Of a DNA stretch of 7,443 nt, positions 1-5,475 are shown piece after piece (position 1 is the stretch's first letter; each line of letters begins with the position of its first letter). The notes below the pieces were generated by a model. The model ran no database searches. It was not told the origin of the DNA and saw nothing but the letters and a program-made list of their open reading frames with translations. Location of the stretch: contig JBBRFB010000156.1 in NCBI GenBank assembly GCA_038225015.1, forward strand, positions 1-7,443. Direction: 5' to 3'. Source of the stretch: Schlegelella_A sp038225015. Its GTDB lineage: Bacteria; Pseudomonadota; Gammaproteobacteria; Burkholderiales; Burkholderiaceae_C. The position numbers and the translations under genes are program-made.

Positions 1-7
1 CCTGGCT

Positions 8-1891
8 TCAGTCTTTCGCGCCATGGCTTTCGAGCTTGAAGACCAGCGTCGACAGCGCCGGCAAGGTGAGGGTGAGCGAATGCGGCCGGCCGTGCGCCGG
101 CACCGGCGCCGAGCGCGCACCACCGAGGTTGCCCCAGCCGCCGCCGCCGTAAAGCTTCGCATCGCTGTTGAGCACCTCGCGCCAGAGCCCGGCGGCAGGC
201 ACGCCGACGACGTAGTTCTGTCTCGGCACCGGCGTCAGGTTGGCAGCGACGAGCAGGACGTCGGCGGAATCGGCGGCGCGGCGGAGGAAGACGACGACGC
301 TTTGCGCCGCGTCGCCGCCGACGATCCAGTCGAAGCCTTCATGGCTGAAGTCGCGCTCGTACAGCGCCGGCTCGGCGCGGTAGAGGCGGTTCAGGTCGGC
401 GACGAAGCGCTGCACGCCGCCGTGCGAGGGCATCTCGGTGACCCACCATTCGAGCTCGCCCTCGTGCGTCCATTCGCGCCGCTGCCCGAACTCGCAACCC
501 ATGAAGAGCAGCTTCTTGCCCGGGTGCGCCCACATCAGGCCGTAGAGGGCGCGCAGGTTGGCGAACTGCTGCCATTCGTCGCCCGGCATCTTGCCGACCA
601 GCGAGCCCTTGCCGTGCACGACCTCGTCATGCGAGAACGGCAGGACGAAGTTCTCGTTGAAGGCGTAGACCAGCGAGAACGTCAGCATGTTGTGGTGATG
701 CCGGCGATGCAGCGGGTCTTCCTTCATGTAGGCGAGCGTGTCGTGCATCCAGCCCATGTTCCACTTCATGCCGAAGCCGAGGCCACCCATCGAGGTCGGC
801 CTCGACACCATCGGCCAGGCCGTCGACTCCTCGGCGATCGTCACCGTGTCGGGGTGGTCGCGGTAGGCGGCCTCGTTGAAGCGCTGCAGGAACTCCACCG
901 CGTCGAGGTTCTCGCGGCCGCCGTGCCGGTTCGGGATCCACTCGCCGTGCTTCCTCGCGTAGTCGAGGTAGAGCATCGATGCCACGGCGTCGACGCGCAG
1001 GCCGTCGACGTGGTACTTGTCGAGCCAGAACATCCCCGACGAGGTGAGGAAGCTGCGCACCTCGTTGCGGCCGTAGTTGAAGATGGCCGAGTTCCACTCG
1101 GGGTGAAAGCCCTGGCGCGGATCGGCATGCTCGTAGAGGTGCGTGCCGTCGAAGAAGGCCAGCCCGTGGGCGTCGGTCGGGAAGTGCGACGGCACCCAGT
1201 CGAGCAGCACGCCGATGCCGCGCTGGTGCAGGTGATCGACCAGGGCCATGAAGTCCTGCGGCGTGCCGTAACGCGCCGTCGGCGCGAAGTAGCCCGTCGT
1301 CTGGTAGCCCCACGACCCGTAGAACGGGTGCTCGGTGACGGGCATCAGCTCGACGTGCGTGAAGCCGAGCTGGGTCACGTAGTCGGCCAGTGCCCGGCCC
1401 AGCTCGCGATAGTCGAGGAAGCGGTCGTCCTTGCGCCGCCACGAGCCGAGATGCACCTCGTAGATGGACATCGGCGCATCGAGCGCATTCCTGGCTGCGC
1501 GGGTGGCCATCCAGTCGCCGTCGCCCCACTCGTGCTCGAGCGACCACGCGCGCGAGCCGGTGGCCGGCGGCAGCTCGGCGGCGAAGGCGAACGGATCGGC
1601 CTTGTCGGCCACGAAGCCGCCCTCGCGGGACACGATGCGGTACTTGTAGACATCGCCGCGCGCGACGCCCGCGACGTCGGCGCTCCAGACGCCGGAGCCG
1701 TCGGCGCTGGCCGCAAGCGGATTCGCCGCGGCGTCCCAGCCGTTCCAGTCGCCGATCACCGACACTTGGGCGGCGTTGGGCGCCCACACCGCGAATGACG
1801 CCCCACCCTTCTTGAGGTGGCAACCCATCCTGTCGTACATCCGCGAATGCGTGCCTTCGCGGAAGAAATATGCGTCTTGATCACTCGTCAT
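8..1891 (-). CDS. glgB: 1,4-alpha-glucan (glycogen) branching enzyme GlgB
   Basis: This enzyme cuts alpha-1,4 glucan chains and re-attaches them as alpha-1,6 branches during cytoplasmic glycogen synthesis. The 627-residue product has an N-terminal CBM48 domain (about residues 30-110, with FAVWAPNA and VIGDWNGWD), a GH13 TIM barrel (about 140-500) and a C-terminal beta domain. All GH13 signatures are present: region I DWVPSHF (231-237), nucleophile Asp301 in RVDAVASM, acid/base Glu354 in AEEST, and transition-state Asp422 in FSHDEVVHGKGS. Spacing between these three residues equals that known for E. coli GlgB (53 and 68). It lacks the extra N1 domain of the longer enzymes, so it is the short, one-N-domain type. 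The ATG at 1891 is chosen because EGTHSRMYDRMG close behind it matches the usual family start; a modest GGTGA lies about 9 bases upstream. The open frame continues upstream to 2173, but that part overlaps the divergent gene and has no family similarity. The gene is intact; its 3' neighbour is outside the window. Confidence 0.97.
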   Translation of the reverse strand: MTSDQDAYFFREGTHSRMYDRMGCHLKKGGASFAVWAPNAAQVSVIGDWNGWDAAANPLAASADGSGVWSADVAGVARGDVYKYRIVSREGGFVADKADPFAFAAELPPATGSRAWSLEHEWGDGDWMATRAARNALDAPMSIYEVHLGSWRRKDDRFLDYRELGRALADYVTQLGFTHVELMPVTEHPFYGSWGYQTTGYFAPTARYGTPQDFMALVDHLHQRGIGVLLDWVPSHFPTDAHGLAFFDGTHLYEHADPRQGFHPEWNSAIFNYGRNEVRSFLTSSGMFWLDKYHVDGLRVDAVASMLYLDYARKHGEWIPNRHGGRENLDAVEFLQRFNEAAYRDHPDTVTIAEESTAWPMVSRPTSMGGLGFGMKWNMGWMHDTLAYMKEDPLHRRHHHNMLTFSLVYAFNENFVLPFSHDEVVHGKGSLVGKMPGDEWQQFANLRALYGLMWAHPGKKLLFMGCEFGQRREWTHEGELEWWVTEMPSHGGVQRFVADLNRLYRAEPALYERDFSHEGFDWIVGGDAAQSVVVFLRRAADSADVLLVAANLTPVPRQNYVVGVPAAGLWREVLNSDAKLYGGGGWGNLGGARSAPVPAHGRPHSLTLTLPALSTLVFKLESHGAKD

Positions 1892-2000
1892 TCGTGCGGT
1901 CACCGTAGCACAGTCAACGCTGAATAACCATGCACGCGATGCGGCGATCGCGCGCGCTCCATGCCCCGCGTCAGTGCAAATCCCATGCCTGGAGGTGCCC
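1892..2000. promoter_or_regulatory. Divergent intergenic region between glgB and the lactonase gene
   Basis: About 109 bp separate the start codons of two divergent genes, so promoters for both must lie here or inside the opposite gene. On the minus strand a TTGACT sits at 1917-1912, matching five of six bases of a sigma-70 -35 box, but no convincing -10 box follows at 16-18 bp before the glgB start. The plus strand shows no clear -10/-35 pair. An 8-bp palindrome GCGATCGC lies at 1944-1951; at this base composition it may be chance. No riboswitch-like structure was recognised. Confidence 0.4.
1991..1997 (+). promoter_or_regulatory. Strong ribosome binding site GGAGGTG
   Basis: GGAGGTG ends three bases before the ATG at 2001, leaving 5 bases between GGAGG and the start codon. 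It decides the start of the lactonase gene at 2001 rather than at an in-frame ATG at 1974, which would place this motif inside the coding region. Confidence 0.8.
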
Positions 2001-2930
2001 ATGAAGATCAGAGAACTGGCCAGCGGCCTGCAGTTCCCGGAGGGCCCGATCGCCCTCGACGACGGCTCGGTGCTCCTGGTCGAGATCGCCCGTGGCACGC
2101 TGACCCGGGTTCGCCCGGACGGCACCGTGCACGTGGTCGCCGACCTCGGCGGCGGCCCGAACGGTGCCGCCATCGGCCCCGACGGCGCCGTCTACGTCTG
2201 CAACAACGGCGGCTTTCGCTGGACGACAGAAGTCGACGGCTGCCATCGCCCCGTCGGCCAGGCCGACGACTACTCGGGTGGCCGCGTCGAACGCGTCGAT
2301 CTCGCCACCGGGCGCTTCGAACGCCTGGTCGACACCGTCGACGGCCTCGGCCTGCGCGGGCCGAACGACATCGTCTTCGACGCCCACGGTGGCTTCTATT
2401 TCACCGACCTCGGCAAGGTCCGGCCGACCGAGCTCGACCGCGGCGGCGTCTTCTACGGCCGCAGCGACGGCGGCGCCGCGCATGTCATCGCGCGTCCGGT
2501 GATGACGCCGAACGGCATCGGCCTGTCGCCCGACGGCGCGACCCTCTACTACGCCGAGACCGAAGGCGCGCGCCTCTGGGCGTTCGACGTCACCGGCCCT
2601 GGCCAGGTCAGGAAGGACGACTGGCCGTCGCCACACGGCGGCCGGCTGATCGCGGCGTCGCCCGGCGGCCACTGGCAGCGCTTCGACTCGATGGCGCTCG
2701 ACGCCTTCGGCAACATCTGCGTCGCGACACTGATTCACGGCGGCATCACCGTCATCGCCCCCGATGGCCACAGCGCGAGCCACGTGCCGCTGCCCGATCG
2801 CTTCACCACCAACCTGTGCTTCGGCGGCCGCGACCGGCGCACGACGTTCGTGACGCTGTCGGGATCGGGGCGCCTCGTCGCCATCGACGACTGGCCGGTG
2901 CCGGGGCTGGCGCTGAACTATCCCGCCTAG
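2001..2930 (+). CDS. SMP-30/gluconolactonase family lactonase
   Basis: This is a 309-residue six-bladed beta-propeller hydrolase of the SMP-30/gluconolactonase/LRE-like family, whose members use one divalent metal to open sugar or related lactones. The four expected metal ligands are visible: Glu14 in QFPEGPI, Asn122 in GPNDIVFD, Asn171 in MTPNGIGLSPDG and Asp229 in QRFDSMALD. The C-terminal TNLCFGGRDRRTTFVTLSGSG block (269-290) is also typical. Length is normal and there is no signal peptide, so a cytoplasmic enzyme is expected. The start at 2001 follows a strong GGAGG. It diverges from glgB and converges with the membrane-protein gene, so it is probably monocistronic. The true substrate (gluconolactone, another aldonolactone, or a non-sugar lactone) cannot be read from sequence; adjacency to glgB is only weak support for a sugar. 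Confidence 0.93.
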   Translation: MKIRELASGLQFPEGPIALDDGSVLLVEIARGTLTRVRPDGTVHVVADLGGGPNGAAIGPDGAVYVCNNGGFRWTTEVDGCHRPVGQADDYSGGRVERVDLATGRFERLVDTVDGLGLRGPNDIVFDAHGGFYFTDLGKVRPTELDRGGVFYGRSDGGAAHVIARPVMTPNGIGLSPDGATLYYAETEGARLWAFDVTGPGQVRKDDWPSPHGGRLIAASPGGHWQRFDSMALDAFGNICVATLIHGGITVIAPDGHSASHVPLPDRFTTNLCFGGRDRRTTFVTLSGSGRLVAIDDWPVPGLALNYPA

Positions 2931-2935
2931 CGTCT

Positions 2936-2972
2936 CGACCGCGAAAAAACAGGTTGTCAGAACGCGCGGTCG
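2936..2972. terminator. Inverted repeat between convergent genes (possible terminator)
   Basis: CGACCGCG at 2936-2943 and its exact reverse complement CGCGGTCG at 2965-2972 form an 8-bp perfect stem around a 21-nt spacer containing a run of six A. It lies wholly between the two stop codons (2930 and 2974), where a shared transcription end would be expected. There is no T-tract directly after the stem on either strand and the loop is long, so a classical intrinsic terminator is not supported. Confidence 0.35.
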
Positions 2973-2973
2973 C

Positions 2974-4581
2974 TCACCGCGATGCGTTCAACAAGGCGGC
3001 GAACGACGCATCGATCTGACCGGCGTTGCCGCGCTCGACCTCGACGATCGTCATCGCGCCGGCCGTGGGCGCCGGCGCGGCGCGCCCGAGCAGCGCGCGG
3101 TCGGTACTGGCATCGACGATGAGAACGACCTGCGCCGGCCGCAGCCGCGCCGCCAGCTGGTGCAGCTCGAACGCGCAGCCGAGCCGACCGGCGGCAAAGC
3201 CGCGCAGGTCCATGAGCACGGCGTCGGCACGATCGATCAGTGCGACGACGGTGGCCTGCCAGGTGGTGTCGCGACAGCAGAACTCGCCGACCCGAAAGCG
3301 TCCGTCGGGGTCGGGCTGGCTGTCGAACGCCGCCAGCCGCTGCTCGAGATCGGCCTGCGAGTTGACGAAGGCCGCGGCCATCCGGCCCGACGCGAAGCGC
3401 AGGAAGTCGCCGGGGTCGACGGTGCGCGCGGCGACGTCCGGGGCAACGATCATCGTCACCGGGCCGATCAGCTGCCAGCGCGAAGCGACGCGGTCGAACA
3501 GGGATTCGGTATGCGCGGTGTTGCCGAACACGCGCAGGAGCAGCAGCGTTCGGGCCGCGGGCCGCGCCACGGTGCCCCTGGCCAGGCGCAGCGCGAGCGC
3601 GAGCGACGGCGGAAAGAGCAGGTAGGCGAACGTGCTCAGGGCCAGGGTCGTGACCACCGACGCCGGCGCCGGATGCAGGCTGATCAGCTGGACGGCCTGC
3701 GAGGTGACCATCAGCAGCCACCATGTGCGGGCGAGCAGTTGTGCCTCGGAAAATCGCTTCGCCTCGAAGTCGCGCGCGAGCCGCTTCAGGCGCCACCACG
3801 CAAGCAGGCCGGCCGGCAGAGCGATGAGGAAAAATCCCGTCTCCAGCCCGGCGGCCGTCAACACCCACGTCGCGCCGACCTCGGTGCTCGTCAGCCATTG
3901 AGTCAGCTGGGCGCCGAGAAAGGGTGCCAGTCCGAACACCAGCAGGCCGGAGAAGACGAGCGGCGCGACGCCGCGCACGCGCTTGGCACCGATCGCGACG
4001 CCGAGCAGGATCGGCAGCCACAGGTCCAGCGCCGCGAGCCGGAAGACGACAACGAAGTTCATCAGCTGATCGAGACCCGGCGTCGCGCCGCGCGCCAGCC
4101 TCTGCAGCATCGACATCAGGATGACGGCGACGCCGAGCGCGGCCAGGGCCACGAGCCAGATCCGCACGGCGCGCCAGAAGCTCGTCGCCGTGAGAACGGC
4201 GAAGATCGGCACGGCGATGCTGCAGGCGATGCCGGCCTTCAGGAGCAGGAAGGTGGGCGTCAGCGCATAGCCGGAAAGGCGAAGTGCCAGGGCCGCCATC
4301 AGCAGCGCCGGAACGGCAATGGCGGCCAGCACGGCAACGAAGACACGGCGGCGATGCCGGCGCTCCCAGGCCGCGGGCTGGGGCAGCGCCTGCGTCGGCG
4401 CAGCCGGCGCTGCCGGCTCGGGTCCCCGGGCCTTCACCGGCGGCACCGGCAGCACCGCACCGGAGCCGCCCTGCATGCCGGCGAGCACCGCGCGCCGATA
4501 GCGCCAGAGCACGATCGGCGCGACGACGAGCGTCAGCAGCAGCACGTTCAGGAGATGGAATGCGAGTTGACCGCCGAGCAC
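2974..4581 (-). CDS. Polytopic membrane protein with unassigned cytosolic C-terminal domain
   Basis: I do not recognise a named family. With the GTG at 4581 as start, the product is 535 residues. An N-terminal membrane helix (about 6-28) is followed by a Pro/Ala-rich linker (about 43-72), a basic patch WERRHRRR, and roughly eight further hydrophobic segments (near 79-102, 108-131, 138-160, 174-196, 204-226, 240-263, 283-301, 306-331). From about 343 the chain becomes soluble: LLLLRVFG, then PVTMIVAPD, a PDPDGRFRVGEF stretch, DTTWQATVVALI, DAVLMDLRGF (453-462), GCAFELHQL (468-476) and VVLIVD (485-490). The alternating hydrophobic strands and helices look like an alpha/beta fold with a conserved-looking Glu472. 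The GTG start is preferred because GGAGG lies 5 bases upstream; an upstream in-frame ATG at 4635 would make its start codon overlap a possible start of the divergent gene. It is convergent with the lactonase gene and head to head with the next gene. Possible roles are sensor or membrane-tethered effector; neither is shown. Confidence 0.85.
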   Translation of the reverse strand: MLGGQLAFHLLNVLLLTLVVAPIVLWRYRRAVLAGMQGGSGAVLPVPPVKARGPEPAAPAAPTQALPQPAAWERRHRRRVFVAVLAAIAVPALLMAALALRLSGYALTPTFLLLKAGIACSIAVPIFAVLTATSFWRAVRIWLVALAALGVAVILMSMLQRLARGATPGLDQLMNFVVVFRLAALDLWLPILLGVAIGAKRVRGVAPLVFSGLLVFGLAPFLGAQLTQWLTSTEVGATWVLTAAGLETGFFLIALPAGLLAWWRLKRLARDFEAKRFSEAQLLARTWWLLMVTSQAVQLISLHPAPASVVTTLALSTFAYLLFPPSLALALRLARGTVARPAARTLLLLRVFGNTAHTESLFDRVASRWQLIGPVTMIVAPDVAARTVDPGDFLRFASGRMAAAFVNSQADLEQRLAAFDSQPDPDGRFRVGEFCCRDTTWQATVVALIDRADAVLMDLRGFAAGRLGCAFELHQLAARLRPAQVVLIVDASTDRALLGRAAPAPTAGAMTIVEVERGNAGQIDASFAALLNASR

Positions 4582-4627
4582 GCGAACCTCCGTGGCTGTC
4601 GCGGCTACGATAGCGCCGAACTGCTCG
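4582..4627. promoter_or_regulatory. Short divergent intergenic gap with weak -10-like box
   Basis: Only 46 bp separate the chosen start codons of two divergent genes. On the plus strand TACGAT at 4606-4611 resembles a -10 hexamer but no good -35 is seen at the right distance, and transcription from it would leave a leader of about 10 bases for the plus-strand gene. Promoters probably overlap each other or reach into coding sequence. Confidence 0.25.
4587..4591 (-). promoter_or_regulatory. Ribosome binding site GGAGG deciding a GTG start
   Basis: On the minus strand GGAGG (4591 to 4587) is followed by five bases TTCGC and then GTG at 4581. This is near-ideal spacing and is the main argument for a GTG start at 4581, directly ahead of the first membrane helix, instead of the in-frame ATG at 4635, which has no comparable site. 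Confidence 0.65.
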
Positions 4628-5419
4628 ATGACCATGCCCGCCGCTGCTCCCGTGTGGAACGAGATCTGGCGCGTGCTCGCGTACACGCTGGCCATTGCGC
4701 TGGCGTTCGTCGCCCTGGCCCGCCTCGAGCGGGTGCTGTTCAGCACCTTCGCCACCCAGGAGCGACTCCAGCGCGCCGGACTCATCGACCGCGACGAGCC
4801 GTCGCTCGCGCGCGATGCGGCAGCGATCGATGCGGCCTCGCGCGACGCGCTGCAGCGTCTGCCGCCGGGCCACCGCCTCGCCGCCGTTCGGCTCGGCTAC
4901 GAGCTCGGCTTCGCGAACGAGTTCACCGGGTCCTACGCGATGTCGGCGCCGGCGGTGCGCGCACGGGCCGAGGTCGTCGCCCGGCCGCACCTCTCCATCG
5001 CCCGCGCGCAAGGCGCGCTGCTCGGATTGCAGGCGATCGAACCGCTACCGGTACGAACCCTGCAGGAATTCACCGATCTGGGCCGGCGCTACGAGGACGA
5101 CGAGAACGGCCTGGCCGGCGTCGTCGAGCGCGACGTCTCGCCGCTTCACCGCGAGCTCTTCCTCCTCGGCGCCCAGCTCGGCCTCGAGTCGGCGCGCGTC
5201 GAAGGCAGCGCGGGCGAGCACGCCCTGCCGCCGGCGCGACTCATCCGCCGCCACGCCACGCTGGCCGGCATCGCGCCGGCCCTGTGGCGGCCACTGAGCG
5301 AAGAGCCCCGCCCGGGCGAGATGCCCGCCCAGGTGCTCGCCCGCTACCGCGCCGGCCTGCTGGCGCTCGGCAACGCGCTGGCAGGGCCCGACCCGGCATC
5401 ACCCGCCGCATCGCACTGA
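4628..5419 (+). CDS. Membrane-anchored protein of unknown function
   Basis: I do not recognise this family. The 263-residue product from the ATG at 4628 starts with a short polar stretch, then one hydrophobic helix (about 13-31, WRVLAYTLAIALAFVALAR), followed by a soluble, strongly charged, mostly helical region. Hydrophobic-polar alternation around RLAAVRLGYELGFANEF (83-99) and LHRELFLLGAQLG (173-185) suggests helical-bundle packing. The tail after about 250 is Pro/Ala-rich and probably disordered. Codon use is strongly GC at third positions, which supports a real gene. An ATG at 4634 is an equally possible start; neither has an obvious Shine-Dalgarno site, and a GTG at 4592 is less likely because it overlaps the other gene's ribosome binding site. 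It is head to head with the membrane-protein gene and 50 bp upstream of the dehalogenase-like gene on the same strand, so it could belong with either. The topology suggests an N-terminal anchor, but sidedness is unclear. Confidence 0.75.
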   Translation: MTMPAAAPVWNEIWRVLAYTLAIALAFVALARLERVLFSTFATQERLQRAGLIDRDEPSLARDAAAIDAASRDALQRLPPGHRLAAVRLGYELGFANEFTGSYAMSAPAVRARAEVVARPHLSIARAQGALLGLQAIEPLPVRTLQEFTDLGRRYEDDENGLAGVVERDVSPLHRELFLLGAQLGLESARVEGSAGEHALPPARLIRRHATLAGIAPALWRPLSEEPRPGEMPAQVLARYRAGLLALGNALAGPDPASPAASH

Positions 5420-5447
5420 ACGCCGGCGGCCCGAACGCGTCGTCTCC

Positions 5448-5475
5448 GCGCGCCGGCTAGCATGGGCCGGTGCGC
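5448..5475 (+). promoter_or_regulatory. Hairpin covering the GTG start of the dehalogenase-like gene
   Basis: GCGCGCCGGC (5448-5457) can pair with GCCGGTGCGC (5466-5475): ten pairs including one G-U wobble, closing an 8-nt loop. The 3' arm contains the GTG start codon at 5470-5472, and the loop carries an out-of-frame ATG. It could dampen translation or act as a weak terminator for the upstream gene, although no T-run follows. GC-rich DNA forms such stems easily, so function is inference. Confidence 0.35.

Noticed and set aside
23..1798. Long plus-strand open frame (591 codons) opposite glgB
   Set aside because: It is antisense to a fully conserved glgB and is rich in Arg, His and Val in a low-complexity way. 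Stop codons are rare in every frame at this G+C content, so long shadow frames are expected.
1892..2173. Upstream extension of the glgB frame by 94 codons
   Set aside because: The extension covers the whole divergent promoter region and the start of the lactonase gene, and its residues do not resemble any branching-enzyme N-terminal domain.
2957..5011. Minus-strand open frame of 684 codons
   Set aside because: It is a second frame of the membrane-protein gene; it encodes an Arg/Ala-rich chain with no hydrophobic segments and ends beyond the real stop.
3160..5460. Plus-strand open frame of 766 codons crossing two genes
   Set aside because: It runs antisense to the membrane-protein gene and then out of frame through the gene at 4628. 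Its composition (Arg, Gln, Pro, Gly-rich) has no domain pattern, while the competing frames show membrane helices and normal GC3.
5420..5469. Cobalamin riboswitch ahead of the corrinoid protein gene
   Set aside because: The gap is only 50 bases, far too short for a cobalamin riboswitch, and no B12-box-like sequence is seen.
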